NCBI RefSeq assembly: GCF_020252395.1 | Contig: NZ_JADCDB010000003.1 | Location: 1-64,000, forward strand | Direction of reading: 5' to 3' | Origin: Aestuariivirga sp. | Lineage (GTDB): Bacteria; Pseudomonadota; Alphaproteobacteria; Rhizobiales; Aestuariivirgaceae | Length of the DNA: 64,000 nucleotides | Part shown: positions 43,912 through 58,764 of the stretch, piece by piece | How positions within the stretch are numbered: the stretch's first letter is position 1 | Layout: every line of letters begins with the position of its first letter | Made by a program: the position numbers and the translations under genes | Notes under the pieces: model-generated | Database searches by the model: none | Told to the model about the DNA's origin: nothing | What the model saw: only the letters and a program-made list of their open reading frames with translations

Positions 43912-45300
43912 TTACGAATGGATCGCCCGGCCCGCCACCGCGAGCGCCGCTTCCTTCACCGCTTCCGACAGCGTGGGATGCGCATGGCAGGTGCGGGCGA
44001 GGTCTTCGGCACTGCCGCCGAATTCCATCAGCACGGCGGCCTCGTGGATCAGCTCGCCCGCCATGGGGCCGACGATGTGGACGCCCAGCACGCGGTCGGT
44101 CCTGGCATCGGCCAGCACCTTCACGAAGCCATCCGTCGTCTGATTGGCCTTGGCGCGGCCATTGGCGAGGAACAGGAACTTGCCGGCCTTGTAGTCCACG
44201 CCCCCGGCCTTCAGCTCCTCTTCCGTCTTGCCGACGGCGGCGACTTCCGGGTTGGTGTAGACGACGCCGGGGATGACGCCGTAATTCACATGGCCGGCTT
44301 GCCCCGCGAGGATCTCGGCGAGCGCGATGCCTTCGTCCTCCGCCTTGTGGGCGAGCATGGGGCCGCGGATGACGTCGCCGATGGCATAGATGCCCGGCAC
44401 ATTGGTCTGGAAATAGTCGTCCACCTCGACGCGGCCGCGGTTATCGAGTTTCACGCCCGCGGCTTCAAGGCCAAGACCTTCGGTGTAGGGCGTGCGGCCG
44501 ACGGCGACGAGCACCACTTCTGCCTCGATGGTTTCAGGCGTGCCGCCCGCGGCGGGCTCGACGTTAAGCGTCACCTTGTCCTTCGACTTCACGGCGCCCG
44601 TCACCTTCGATGACAGGCGGAAGGCGAAGCCCTGCTTCTGCAGCATGCGCTGGAAGGTCTTGGCGGCGTCGTGGTCCATGCCGGGCAGGATGCGGTCGAG
44701 ATACTCGATCACCGTCACCTTGGCGCCAAGGCGGGCATAGACGGAGCCGAGCTCGAGGCCAATGACGCCGGCGCCGATGACGGCCAGCGTGGCGGGAACT
44801 TTCCCGAGGTCGAGGGCGCCGGTGGAGGAGACGATCTGCTCCTCGTCGACATCGATGCCCTTGAGCCTGGCGACGTCCGAACCGGTGGCGATGACGATGG
44901 ACTTCGTCTCGATGGTCTCGCCGCCCACGGTGACCTTGCCGGGACCTGAGATCTTGCCAACCCCACGGAACACGGCGACCTTGTTTTTTTTCAGCAGGAA
45001 GTCGATGCCCTTGGTGTTGCCGTCGATGGCCTCCTGCTTGAAGCCCATCATCTTCGGGAAGTCGACGCTGGTTTCGGCCTTGATGCCCATCTTGGCGAAG
45101 GCATGCTTCGACTCGGCATAGAGCTCGGAGGCATGCAACAGGGCCTTGGAGGGAATGCAGCCGACATTGAGGCAGGCGCCGCCATGGGTGGCGCGCTTTT
45201 CCACCACCGCGGCCTTGAGCCCCAGCTGGGCGGCGCGGATGGCGCAGACATAGCCGCCGGGGCCGGTGCCGATGATGGTGACGTCGAACGGGTTGGCCAT
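43912..45300 (-). CDS. lpdA: Dihydrolipoyl dehydrogenase (E3)
   Basis: 462 residues. FAD motif [19 protein letters not shown], the redox disulfide [19 protein letters not shown]-site [19 protein letters not shown], and the C-terminal active-site HAHPTLSEA. It reoxidises dihydrolipoamide for 2-oxoglutarate dehydrogenase and probably other complexes. Start ATG 45300 follows AAGGAAC. Last gene of the TCA operon. Confidence 0.95.
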   Translation of the reverse strand: MANPFDVTIIGTGPGGYVCAIRAAQLGLKAAVVEKRATHGGACLNVGCIPSKALLHASELYAESKHAFAKMGIKAETSVDFPKMMGFKQEAIDGNTKGIDFLLKKNKVAVFRGVGKISGPGKVTVGGETIETKSIVIATGSDVARLKGIDVDEEQIVSSTGALDLGKVPATLAVIGAGVIGLELGSVYARLGAKVTVIEYLDRILPGMDHDAAKTFQRMLQKQGFAFRLSSKVTGAVKSKDKVTLNVEPAAGGTPETIEAEVVLVAVGRTPYTEGLGLEAAGVKLDNRGRVEVDDYFQTNVPGIYAIGDVIRGPMLAHKAEDEGIALAEILAGQAGHVNYGVIPGVVYTNPEVAAVGKTEEELKAGGVDYKAGKFLFLANGRAKANQTTDGFVKVLADARTDRVLGVHIVGPMAGELIHEAAVLMEFGGSAEDLARTCHAHPTLSEAVKEAALAVAGRAIHS

Positions 45301-45311
45301 GTTTCTGTTCC

Positions 45312-46058
45312 TTAGCAGCGCCCGCCGGCCACGGGAATGATGGAGCCGGTGACATAGGAGGATTGGTCCGAGCACAGCCAGAGGATGGCGTCCGCCACCT
45401 CGTCCGCCGTGCCTTCACGCTTCATGGGGATGTGCTCGCGCATCATCTTCACGCGGCCGGGAATGCCGGAGCTGTCATGAATCTCGGTGTCGATGATGCC
45501 GGGGCGCACCGCATTGACGCGCACGCCCTCGGCTGCGACTTCGCGGCCGAGCCCGATGGTGAGCACGTCGATGGCGCCCTTGCTCGCGGCATATTCGACG
45601 CCGAGGCCCGGGGCGCCCAGCACGGAGGCCGCGGAGCCGAGGTTGACGATCGATCCGCCGCTGCCGCCATGCCTCGCCGACATGCGCTTCACCGCCTCGC
45701 GCGCGCAGAGGAAGGAGCCGAGGATGTTGATGTCGAAGAGGCGCTTCAGGCGCTCCGCGCTCATTTCGTCCAGCCGGTTCTGGCGGTCCATGATGCCGGC
45801 ATTGTTGACGAGGACCTTGAGGGGGCCGAGCTTGTCCGCTGCGGCGAAGAGGGCGAGGATATCGGCTTCTTTCGCGACGTCGCCCTGGACGGCGACCGCC
45901 TTGCCGCCCGCGGCGGTGATGGCCTTCACCACATCATTCGCAGCGGCTTCGTTCGAGGCGTAGTTGACGACGACGGTGTAGCCCGCCGCACCAAGCTTCA
46001 GCGCCGCCGCGCGGCCGATGCCGCGGCTGCCGCCAGTGAGGATGGCTACTGCTGTCAT
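45312..46058 (-). CDS. SDR-family oxidoreductase inserted in the TCA operon
   Basis: 248 residues with the SDR cofactor motif [10 protein letters not shown] at the start, NNAGIM, serine in LGSAASVLG and the catalytic YAASKGA. It resembles FabG-like or sugar dehydrogenases. GGGAG precedes ATG 46058. It sits between sucB and lpdA, which are usually adjacent or separated by small genes in related bacteria. It has a palindrome repeat just upstream. Substrate unknown. Confidence 0.8.
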   Translation of the reverse strand: MTAVAILTGGSRGIGRAAALKLGAAGYTVVVNYASNEAAANDVVKAITAAGGKAVAVQGDVAKEADILALFAAADKLGPLKVLVNNAGIMDRQNRLDEMSAERLKRLFDINILGSFLCAREAVKRMSARHGGSGGSIVNLGSAASVLGAPGLGVEYAASKGAIDVLTIGLGREVAAEGVRVNAVRPGIIDTEIHDSSGIPGRVKMMREHIPMKREGTADEVADAILWLCSDQSSYVTGSIIPVAGGRC

Positions 46059-46093
46059 ATCTCCCACTCCCCCGCCTCCCGCTCCCCTTCTTC

Positions 46094-46122
46094 CGTCACC
46101 CCGGCAAAGGGCCGGGATGACA
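46094..46122. repeat. REP-like palindrome
   Basis: GTCACCCCGGCAAAGGGCC followed by GGGATGAC forms an imperfect palindrome in the gap between sucB and the SDR gene. Similar words occur near 55196, 61100-61180 and 62210-62240, all between genes. Confidence 0.5.
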
Positions 46123-46152
46123 GCAATGAGGGGAGGGATCACGGCATTATTG

Positions 46153-47367
46153 TTAAAGGTCCAGAATGATCCGCTGCGGATCCTCGAGGTTCTCCTTGAC
46201 GCGCACCAGGAAGGTGACGGCTTCCTTGCCGTCGACGATGCGGTGGTCATAGGACAGCGCCAAATACATCATCGGGCGGATCGCCACCTGGCCGTTGATG
46301 GCCATGGGGCGCTCCTGGATCTTGTGCATGCCGAGGATGCCGGACTGCGGCGCGTTGAGGATCGGCGTCGACATCAGAGAGCCATAGATGCCGCCGTTGG
46401 AGATGGTGAAGGTGCCGCCCTGCATGTCGGCGATCTGCAGGTTGCCGTCACGCGCGCGCTTGCCGTATTCAGCGATGGTCTTCTCGATGCCGGCAAAGGA
46501 CAGCATGTCGGCATCGCGCAGCACGGGCACGACGAGGCCCTTGTCGGTGCCGACCGCCACGCCGATGTTGTAGAAGTTCTTGTAGACGATGTCGTCGCCG
46601 TCGATCTCGGCATTGACCGCCGGGATCTCCTTCAGCGCCTGGATGCAGGCCTTCACGAAGAAGCTCATGAAACCGAGCTTCACGCCGTGCTTCTTCTCGA
46701 ACAGGTCCTTGTACTGGTTGCGGACCTGCATGGCCGCCGTCATGTCCACCTCGTTGAAGGTGGTGAGCATGGCGGCGGTGTTCTGCGCATCCTTCAGGCG
46801 GCGCGCGATGGTGAGGCGGAGGCGCGACATCTTCACGCGCTCCTCGCGCGCGGCATCGGACGGGGTTGACGGCGCGCGGGCGGCAGGTGCGGATGCTGCG
46901 GGGATCACCAGCGGCTTCGACTCCGCGGCGGGCTTCTCCAGATGCGCGATCACGTCGCCCTTGGTGAGGCGTCCATCCTTGCCGGTGCCGGAAACGGCGG
47001 CGGTGTCGACCTTGTTCTCCGCCACCATCTTGCGGACGGCGGGCGAGAGGGTCTGCTCGGCGGCCTTGGCGGCGGGGGCCTCGGCCTTCTTCGGCGCTTC
47101 GGCCGTATTGGTGGGCGCGGAACCGGCCGCACCTTCCTCGATCATGCCGAGAAGGGCGCCGACATTGACCGTGGTTCCGGGCTCGGCGGAGATCGCCGCG
47201 AGCTTGCCCGAGGCCGGGGCGGGCACCTCGACGGTGACCTTGTCGGTTTCCAGCTCGACCAGCGACTCGTCCGCCTTCACGGCCTCGCCCGGCTTCCTGA
47301 ACCACTTCGCAATCGTCGCCTCGGTGACCGATTCACCCAGTGCCGGAACGCGGATTTCCTTTGCCAT
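46153..47367 (-). CDS. sucB: Dihydrolipoyl succinyltransferase (2-oxoglutarate dehydrogenase E2)
   Basis: 404 residues. The single lipoyl domain has [17 protein letters not shown] with the lipoyl lysine in TDKV. A linker rich in alanine leads to an E3-binding domain ([15 protein letters not shown]), and the catalytic domain ends with [19 protein letters not shown], carrying the active-site histidine. It transfers the succinyl group to CoA. Starts 13 bases after sucA, preceded by AAGGAAC. Confidence 0.96.
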   Translation of the reverse strand: MAKEIRVPALGESVTEATIAKWFRKPGEAVKADESLVELETDKVTVEVPAPASGKLAAISAEPGTTVNVGALLGMIEEGAAGSAPTNTAEAPKKAEAPAAKAAEQTLSPAVRKMVAENKVDTAAVSGTGKDGRLTKGDVIAHLEKPAAESKPLVIPAASAPAARAPSTPSDAAREERVKMSRLRLTIARRLKDAQNTAAMLTTFNEVDMTAAMQVRNQYKDLFEKKHGVKLGFMSFFVKACIQALKEIPAVNAEIDGDDIVYKNFYNIGVAVGTDKGLVVPVLRDADMLSFAGIEKTIAEYGKRARDGNLQIADMQGGTFTISNGGIYGSLMSTPILNAPQSGILGMHKIQERPMAINGQVAIRPMMYLALSYDHRIVDGKEAVTFLVRVKENLEDPQRIILDL

Positions 47368-47380
47368 CTTGTTTGTTCCT

Positions 47381-50344
<2,964 letters not shown>

Positions 50345-50365
50345 CCCATGATCCTCATTGCGCGT

Positions 50366-50509
50366 CCTCGCCCGCGAAGCGGGAGAGGAAAGGGGCCCGC
50401 CGCGGCAGCGGCGGGATAGGTGAGGGGAAGTAAGCGCAGAACCAGCGGACCCTCACCTCCCCCATGCTGCGCATGGGGTCCCGTCCTCTCCCGCCTGGCG
50501 GGAGAGGAC
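50366..50509. repeat. REP-like hairpin cluster between sucD and sucA
   Basis: Three hairpins: TCCTCGCCCGC GAA GCGGGAGAGGA (50366-50390, imperfect), CCCATGC TGC GCATGGG (50461-50477) and GTCCTCTCCCGCC T GGCGGGAGAGGAC (50483-50509, perfect 13-base arms). They belong to the same family as the hairpins at 20976 and 61235. Confidence 0.65.
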
Positions 50510-50541
50510 GAGGGGGCATGGGGTCCGGCTTGCCGCATAAA

Positions 50542-51417
50542 TCAGCCCTTCAGCGTCTTGACCAGCGTCTTGCCAAGCAAAGCGGGCGAATCCGCGACGG
50601 CGATGCCGGCGCGCTTCATGGCGTCGATCTTGGACTCGGCCCCGCCCTTGCCGCCGGAAATGATGGCGCCGGCATGGCCCATGCGGCGGCCCGGAGGTGC
50701 GGTGCGGCCGGCGATGAAGCCGGCCATGGGCTTCTTCTTCTTGGACTTGGCGATAAACTCCGCGGCGTCTTCCTCGGCCGAGCCGCCGATCTCGCCGATC
50801 ATGATGATCGATTGAGTTGCGTCGTCGGCGAGGAACATTTCCAGCATGTCGATGAATTCGGCGCCCTTGACAGGGTCACCGCCGATGCCGACGGCGGTGG
50901 TTTGCCCCAGGCCCTCGCGGGTGGTCTGGAACACGGCTTCATAGGTGAGTGTGCCGGAGCGCGAGACGATGCCGACCGAACCTTTCTTGAAGATATTGCC
51001 CGGCATGATGCCGATCTTGCATTCGTCAGGCGTGAGCACGCCCGGGCAGTTGGGCCCGATGAGGCGGGACTTGGAGCCCGACAGCGCGCGCTTCACCTTC
51101 ACCATGTCCATCACCGGAATGCCCTCGGTGATGCAGACGATGAGCGGGATCCCGGCATCGATCGCCTCGAGGATCGCATCCGCCGCGAAGGGCGGCGGCA
51201 CGTAGATCACGGAGGCGTCAGCGCCCGTGGCCTGCTTTGCATCCCACACCGTGTCGAACACCGGAACGCCCACATGGATCGTGCCGCCTTTGCCCGGCGT
51301 CACGCCGCCCACCATTTGCGTGCCATAGGCAATGGCCTGCTCGGTGTGGAAGGTGCCGTTGTTGCCGGTGATGCCCTGGCAGATGACCTTGGTGGACTTG
51401 TCGACGAGAATGGACAT
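50542..51417 (-). CDS. sucD: Succinyl-CoA ligase, alpha subunit
   Basis: 291 residues. CoA-binding N-terminus with [38 protein letters not shown], and the phosphohistidine loop [16 protein letters not shown]. Forms ATP or GTP while converting succinyl-CoA to succinate, together with SucC. ATG 51417 overlaps the stop of the small membrane-protein gene upstream (TAATG), so its translation appears coupled to that gene rather than directly to sucC. Confidence 0.96.
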   Translation of the reverse strand: MSILVDKSTKVICQGITGNNGTFHTEQAIAYGTQMVGGVTPGKGGTIHVGVPVFDTVWDAKQATGADASVIYVPPPFAADAILEAIDAGIPLIVCITEGIPVMDMVKVKRALSGSKSRLIGPNCPGVLTPDECKIGIMPGNIFKKGSVGIVSRSGTLTYEAVFQTTREGLGQTTAVGIGGDPVKGAEFIDMLEMFLADDATQSIIMIGEIGGSAEEDAAEFIAKSKKKKPMAGFIAGRTAPPGRRMGHAGAIISGGKGGAESKIDAMKRAGIAVADSPALLGKTLVKTLKG

Positions 51418-51781
51418 TAGCTCTCCAGTTTTTCTTGGCGCGGTCGCTTTGCAACCCGGAATGTAAGGAGCAGGACGAGGCAGGCCATCAGTGGACCAAA
51501 CACGTAGATGAAGCCGTAGTTCAAAGCTCCTCCTGGCCCGTCGCACGCAAAAATCATTTTGCCGTCACCGCAGACAGCAGGATCGGAGCAATCAGGGGGA
51601 ACAAATTCTGGCGGAGCACTGCATGTAATGACCATCTCGACAATCGCGTAGAGAAGAAGTCCACTTAGCAGTAGCCCGACGGCCCAGACCGCCCGCTGGC
51701 CCAAGTACCGCCCTGCCAACAAAAGCAGCAGCCACACCAATGCGGCGCAGATTGCTGAGGAGATGGCAAGGGGTACGAGAA

Positions 51782-51785
<4 letters not shown>
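51417..51785 (-). CDS. Small membrane protein of unknown function, between sucC and sucD
   Basis: 122 residues from GTG 51785, which overlaps the sucC stop by GTGA; the stop overlaps the sucD start by one base. Three hydrophobic segments are visible, [20 protein letters not shown] near the start, [18 protein letters not shown], and [18 protein letters not shown], with a cysteine-rich loop ([20 protein letters not shown]) between the last two and a basic tail. No family recognised. The tight coupling on both sides argues it is expressed. Its base composition is somewhat richer in A and T than that of sucC and sucD. Confidence 0.6.
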
Positions 51786-52951
<1,166 letters not shown>

Positions 52952-52984
52952 CTTGCCACGTCCTTGTTTTACGTGCGCGTCAAA

Positions 52985-53977
<993 letters not shown>

Positions 53978-54080
53978 TCAGGTCGTTTTGCAGTGCAAAA
54001 GCGACGTTTGTGTAGACCCGATATCTATCACCTTCAAGACGGCGGCCTAGTCCTTTTGGAGGAGAAACTTGACCAAAACG

Positions 54081-55172
54081 TCAGGTTTCGGCGATTTTTT
54101 TGCCCCACCAGGAGGCCGACTGCATCTCCTTGAGGCGCGAGACGGTTCTGCCGAATTCGACGGCGTGGTCTCCCGCGGGATAGATGCCCTCCGGGGCTTG
54201 CGCGGAGGTGGCCACCAGCCTGATCTTGCCGTCATAGAGCGTGTCGATCAGCAGCACGAAGCGCTTGGCCTCGTTGCGGCTGTCTGGGTTCAACTCTGGG
54301 ATGTGCTCAAGGAATAGAATCTGGAAATTCTGGGCCAGCGCCAGGTAATCCGGCGGGCCCAGCGGCTGCCCGCAGAGTTCGGCGAAGGAAAAGCGCGCGC
54401 AGCCATGGGCGGCCTGCGGCACGTGCAGCTTGCGGCCCAGCACGCCGATGTCCATGGGCTCGCCCCGTTCCGTGTCGGTGAGGCGTTGCCACAGGTCCTG
54501 CAGGCGGGCGTCGGTCTGGGCCGAGATCGGCGTGAGGAAAGTCTCATGCGCCTTCACCCGGCCGAGGCGGTAATCCGTCGGGCTCTCCAGCGAGACGACA
54601 TCGAGGCGCTCCCCGATGAGCGCGATGAAGGGCAGGAAGAGCTGGCGGTTGAGGCCGTTGCGGTAAAGCTGGCCGGGCGCGAGGTTGGAGGTGGTGACGA
54701 TCACCGTGCCGGCCGCCAGCAGGCCCTCGAACAGGCGGCCGACGATCATGGCGTCCGCAATGTCGGTGACCTGCATCTCGTCGAGGCAGAGGAGGCGCGC
54801 TTCCTTCGCCAGCGCCTTCGCCACGGGGGCGATGGCATCTTGGCGGTGCGACTGCCGCGCGGCGTGGAGGCGCCTGTGCACGTCCTGCATGAAGGCATGG
54901 AAGTGGACGCGGCGCTTCGGGGCGGTTTCGGCTGTCTCGTAGAAGATGTCCATCAGCATGGTCTTGCCGCGGCCCACCTCGCCGTGGATGTAGAGACCCT
55001 TGGGTGGGGCTGCGGGCTTACGGAAGCGGGCGAGGAGGCCGGAAGACGGGACCTGCGCGGTCAGTGCGGTGGCGAGTGCGTCGAGCCTCGCTGCAACAGC
55101 TCGCTGCGCGGCATCGGGCTTGAGGGTGCCTGCGCCGCAGCGCAGCTGATATTCAGTAAGGATGGCGCCCAT
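54081..55172 (-). CDS. zapE: ZapE/AFG1-type cell division ATPase
   Basis: 363 residues. Walker A GEVGRGKTMLMDIFY, Walker B LLCLDEMQVTDIADAM and the ZapE-typical HFHAFMQDVHRRLH. ZapE is an AAA-type ATPase that acts at the division ring; the mitochondrial homologue is AFG1. Its place next to mdh is common in Rhizobiales. Start at ATG 55172. Confidence 0.9.
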   Translation of the reverse strand: MGAILTEYQLRCGAGTLKPDAAQRAVAARLDALATALTAQVPSSGLLARFRKPAAPPKGLYIHGEVGRGKTMLMDIFYETAETAPKRRVHFHAFMQDVHRRLHAARQSHRQDAIAPVAKALAKEARLLCLDEMQVTDIADAMIVGRLFEGLLAAGTVIVTTSNLAPGQLYRNGLNRQLFLPFIALIGERLDVVSLESPTDYRLGRVKAHETFLTPISAQTDARLQDLWQRLTDTERGEPMDIGVLGRKLHVPQAAHGCARFSFAELCGQPLGPPDYLALAQNFQILFLEHIPELNPDSRNEAKRFVLLIDTLYDGKIRLVATSAQAPEGIYPAGDHAVEFGRTVSRLKEMQSASWWGKKIAET

Positions 55173-55195
55173 TACGCGCCACCCTCGAAGTCCGC

Positions 55196-55222
55196 CGTCC
55201 CGCCTTTCGCCGGGATGACGGC
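55196..55222. repeat. REP-like palindrome
   Basis: CCGTCCCGCCTTTCGCCGGG followed by ATGACGG forms an imperfect palindrome between zapE and the transaldolase gene. Same family as 46094-46122. Confidence 0.45.
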
Positions 55223-55266
55223 CAGAGGGGGAGAGGGCGAAGAGTGGGGCGCCGTCACGTTGCGCC

Positions 55267-55917
55267 TTACAGCGTCTGCCCGGTCTTCTTCCAATCCGCC
55301 AGGAACTGCTCGATGCCCTTGTCGGTCAGAGGGTGCTTGACCAGGCCCTTGATGACGGCGGGCGGGCAGGTGGCGACGTCGGCGCCGATCAAGGCCACCT
55401 GCTTCACATGCAGCGCGGTGCGCACGGAGGCCGCGAGGATCTCGGTGTCGAAGGCGTAATTGTCGTAGATCTGGCGGATCTCCGCGATGAGGTCCGTGCC
55501 GTCCAGGTGAATGTCGTCGAGACGGCCGATGAAGGGCGAGATGAAGGTGGCGCCGGCCTTGGCGGCCAAGAGCGCCTGGATGGCCGAGAAGCAGAGCGTG
55601 ACGTTCACCATGCAGCCGTCGGAGGTGAGCGCCTTGCAGGCCTTGAGGCCATCGAGCGTGAGCGGCACCTTGATCGTGACGTTGGGTGCGATCTGGCGCA
55701 GGCCGGCGGCCTCGCGCATCATGCCGTCATAGTCGAGCGACACGACCTCCGCCGAGACCGGGCCTTCGACGATCGCGCAGATATCGGCGATCACATCCTT
55801 GAAGTTGCGGCCGGACTTGGCAATCAGCGAGGGGTTGGTGGTGACGCCGTCGAGCAGCCCCAGGTCATTCAGTTCCTGTATGTCCTTCACTTCGGCGGTA
55901 TCGGCAAAGAATTTCAT
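55267..55917 (-). CDS. Transaldolase of the fructose-6-phosphate aldolase (FSA/TalC) subfamily
   Basis: 216 residues, the short transaldolase form. [16 protein letters not shown] at the start, [13 protein letters not shown], the Schiff-base lysine in VTIKVPLT, and [16 protein letters not shown] plus SPFIGRLDD. It moves dihydroxyacetone units in the pentose phosphate pathway or acts as an aldolase. AAGGGA precedes the start. Confidence 0.9.
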   Translation of the reverse strand: MKFFADTAEVKDIQELNDLGLLDGVTTNPSLIAKSGRNFKDVIADICAIVEGPVSAEVVSLDYDGMMREAAGLRQIAPNVTIKVPLTLDGLKACKALTSDGCMVNVTLCFSAIQALLAAKAGATFISPFIGRLDDIHLDGTDLIAEIRQIYDNYAFDTEILAASVRTALHVKQVALIGADVATCPPAVIKGLVKHPLTDKGIEQFLADWKKTGQTL

Positions 55918-55946
55918 GGGCGGGTCCCTTTTGTCTGCGGGGAGCC

Positions 55947-56813
55947 TTACCGCCCGGACTTGCCCAAATCAACCATGCGCGGGTCGTGGCCGCATTGCAG
56001 GCGGGCCGCCTCGCACAGAGACTGGATGAGGGGGCTGAGGTCGCCCTGCGCCAGCGGCCCGCGGTCCAGCGCCGTGACGGGCCTGATGAAGCGCAGGCTG
56101 TTGGTGAGGAACACGGCATCCGCCTCCTTCAGCTCGCCGGGCTTCACCACGCGTTCCTCGGGCTTGAGGCCCAAGTGCGCGGCGGAATGGAGCAGCGTCT
56201 GGCGGGTTACCCCCGTCAGGATGCCCTGGTCGCGGGCCGGCGTGACAAGGCTCTTGCCCTTGAGAAGGAAGACATTGGCGATGGTGGTGCAGGCGACATT
56301 GCCGTCCCCATTGAGCATCAGCGCGTCCTCGACGCCGTGGCTCGCCGCCTCGCGCGCAGCTGCGATGTTGTCGATGTAGGAGAGGGTCTTCAGCCGGCAG
56401 GAGACCGACTGCGGGTTGCGGCGGATCGCGGTTGACGACAGCGCCACGGACTTCAGCATCATGTTCGCGTCGAAGGCGTCGAGCATGAGGAGCAGGCTGG
56501 AGGAGCCGCCGGCCGCCGCAAGTCCGCGCGCCGCGGTACCGCGGGTCAGCGTCACGCGCAGCACGTGGTGAAGCCTGGGGATGCCGGTGAGGATTTCCGC
56601 CACCGCATCATCCAGCGTGCCGCGGTCGAAGCCGAGGCCCAGTTCCCTGGCCGCGGCCTCGAGCCGGGCGAAATGCATGTTGCCCCATAAGGGCGTGCGG
56701 TTGAGAACCAGCATGGTTTCGAACAGTCCGTCGCCCAGCAGCAGACCGCGCTCGCCGCGCGCCACCGCCAGCGGGCCCTCGGTGAGGGCGCCGTTGAACC
56801 AGGTGCGGCTCAT
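55947..56813 (-). CDS. pabC: Aminodeoxychorismate lyase-like PLP enzyme (class IV aminotransferase)
   Basis: 288 residues of class IV PLP fold. [18 protein letters not shown] and the PLP lysine within [13 protein letters not shown] are visible, with [20 protein letters not shown] further on. PabC releases p-aminobenzoate for folate. Branched-chain or D-amino-acid aminotransferases share the fold; the four-base overlap with pabA supports PabC. Confidence 0.85.
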   Translation of the reverse strand: MSRTWFNGALTEGPLAVARGERGLLLGDGLFETMLVLNRTPLWGNMHFARLEAAARELGLGFDRGTLDDAVAEILTGIPRLHHVLRVTLTRGTAARGLAAAGGSSSLLLMLDAFDANMMLKSVALSSTAIRRNPQSVSCRLKTLSYIDNIAAAREAASHGVEDALMLNGDGNVACTTIANVFLLKGKSLVTPARDQGILTGVTRQTLLHSAAHLGLKPEERVVKPGELKEADAVFLTNSLRFIRPVTALDRGPLAQGDLSPLIQSLCEAARLQCGHDPRMVDLGKSGR

Positions 56814-57373
56814 TCCACCGCCTTCAGGAAATTCCTGAACATGTCGTAGCCGCCCTCAGTGAGGATCGATTCGGGGTGAAACTGTACCCCATAAGTCGGG
56901 TGGCTTGCATGACGCAGACCCATGACCTCGCCCTCGTCGCTCTTGGCCGTGACGATGAGTGGCGTGTCACGGCCCTCCAGTTCCACGATGAGCGAATGAT
57001 AGCGCCCGGCGCTGAATCGCTGTGGCAGGCCCTCGAAGATGCCTTTGCCGTCATGGTTGATCTCGGAGGAGTCGCCATGCATCGGACGCTTTGCGCGTGT
57101 CACGAGGCCGCCGAAGACCTCGCCCATCACCTGGTGGCCGAGGCAGATGCCGAGAATGGGGAGCTTGCCCGAGTATTCGCGTATGATGTCCAACGACTGG
57201 CCCGCCTCACGCGGCGTGCAGGGGCCGGGCGAGACGACGATGGCTTTGGCTGCATCGAGGTCCCGCGCCGTCACCCCGTCATTGCGGACGACGCGCGTGT
57301 GCTGGCCCAGCTCCTCGAAATAGCGCGCCACGTTGTGAACGAACGAGTCGTAATTGTCGACGATGAGGATCAT
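56810..57373 (-). CDS. pabA: Aminodeoxychorismate/anthranilate synthase glutamine amidotransferase
   Basis: 187 residues. Class I amidotransferase triad: nucleophile in LGICLGHQVMGE, and H...E in GVQFHPESIL. Opening MILIVDNYDSFVHNVARYFE is the family signature. It supplies ammonia to PabB. Overlaps both pabB and pabC by 4 bases. Confidence 0.92.
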   Translation of the reverse strand: MILIVDNYDSFVHNVARYFEELGQHTRVVRNDGVTARDLDAAKAIVVSPGPCTPREAGQSLDIIREYSGKLPILGICLGHQVMGEVFGGLVTRAKRPMHGDSSEINHDGKGIFEGLPQRFSAGRYHSLIVELEGRDTPLIVTAKSDEGEVMGLRHASHPTYGVQFHPESILTEGGYDMFRNFLKAVE

Positions 57374-58710
57374 GGTTCAAAAGCCGCCATGATCCGCTTG
57401 ATCTTGGTGAGGCTCTCTTCGTACTCGGCCGCCGGGTTCGACCGCGCCGTGATGCCGCCGCCGCCCTGCACGCGGGCGATGCCGTTCGCGAACTGCGCGG
57501 TGCGGATGGCGATGTTGAGGTCCGTGCGGCCGTTGAAGCCGATATAGCCGATGGCGCCGCAATAGACGCCGCGCGGGGACTGCTCGATCTCCGCGATGAT
57601 CTCCATGGCGCGGATCTTCGGCGCACCGGTGATCGAGCCGCCCGGGAAGGTGGCGCCGATGAGGTCGCCGATGCCGTGAGCCTCCTTCAGTTCGGACGTG
57701 ATGACCGAGACCAGGTGATGGACATTGGCATAGGTCTCGAGCCCGCAGAGCACCGGCACCTTCACCGTGCCCGCTTTCGAGACGCGCGAGAGATCGTTCC
57801 TGAGCAGGTCGACGATCATCACGTTCTCCGCGCGGTCCTTGCGCGATGAGGTGAGGTCGGCGATCAGGTTCGCATCGCGCACCGGATCAGAGTCGCGCCG
57901 CCTCGTGCCCTTGATGGGGCGGGCCTCGACCGTGACGCCATCGTAACGCAAGAGCCGCTCTGGCGAGGACGAGGCGATCTGGACCGGCCCGTAATCCATG
58001 TAGGCCGCGAAGGTGGCGGGGTTCTTCTGGCGCAGCACGCGGTAGAAGCCCAGGGGATCGAAGCCCGCGGGGATGGGCGCGGAGAACATCTGCGTGACGT
58101 TGGCCTGGAAGATGTCGCCCGCGAGAATGTAGTCCACCGTGAGGGCAATGGCCTTCTCGTAGGCCTCGCGCGTGAAGTTCGGCTGCCAGCCCTCGATGAC
58201 GTGGCTGCCCGTCACCTTCGGGCGGCGGCGCAGCAGCTCCTCCATCTCGTCGGCGCGGGCGGGCGTTTCCGAGATGATCCATGCGCGCTCCTGCATGTGG
58301 TCGAAGGCGGCCACACAGTCATAGTGGTGCAGCATCAGGTCCGGGCAGAGCGGGGCGAAGTCCGGAATCCTGGCGTGTGGTTCGAGGCGGCGGCCATAGT
58401 CATAGGCGATGTAACCCGCGAGCCCGCCCTGGAAGGGCGGCAGGCCAGCGATGTGGCGCTGGCGGTTCTCGGCGACGATGCGGCCGATCAGCGTGAGCGC
58501 GCTCTTGGCGAGCGGCACGCCATTGTGGAAGGTGCCCCCGGCGTTCACCTCGATGGTGGCGGCCGGATTGCAGGCGAGGAAGGAATAGCGCCCCAGATGC
58601 TCCGAGCGCATGACGCTTTCGAGCAGCGTCAGGTGGCGTTGGCCTTTGAGCCGCAGGGCGAGCGCCGACGGCTCCAGGCAGACGATCTCGCGAACATGGG
58701 GTTCCCTCAT
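57370..58710 (-). CDS. pabB: Aminodeoxychorismate synthase component I
   Basis: 446 residues. The chorismate-binding domain has FQANVTQMFSAPIP, ARPIKGTRRRDSD, VMIVDLLRNDLSRV, FPGGSITGAPKIRAM and GVYCGAIGYIGFNG. The PIKGT form is typical of PabB. TrpE is the alternative, but the pabA-pabC operon partners support folate synthesis. Divergent from priA. Confidence 0.9.
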   Translation of the reverse strand: MREPHVREIVCLEPSALALRLKGQRHLTLLESVMRSEHLGRYSFLACNPAATIEVNAGGTFHNGVPLAKSALTLIGRIVAENRQRHIAGLPPFQGGLAGYIAYDYGRRLEPHARIPDFAPLCPDLMLHHYDCVAAFDHMQERAWIISETPARADEMEELLRRRPKVTGSHVIEGWQPNFTREAYEKAIALTVDYILAGDIFQANVTQMFSAPIPAGFDPLGFYRVLRQKNPATFAAYMDYGPVQIASSSPERLLRYDGVTVEARPIKGTRRRDSDPVRDANLIADLTSSRKDRAENVMIVDLLRNDLSRVSKAGTVKVPVLCGLETYANVHHLVSVITSELKEAHGIGDLIGATFPGGSITGAPKIRAMEIIAEIEQSPRGVYCGAIGYIGFNGRTDLNIAIRTAQFANGIARVQGGGGITARSNPAAEYEESLTKIKRIMAAFEP

Positions 58711-58764
58711 GGCGGTGCCATATAACGGTGGAAGCCGCCCGGCCCCAAGTCTATTTCAGTCTCA

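Noticed and set aside
57370-58710. Anthranilate synthase (trpE)
   Set aside because: The PIKGT motif and the overlapping pabA and pabC genes support p-aminobenzoate synthesis.
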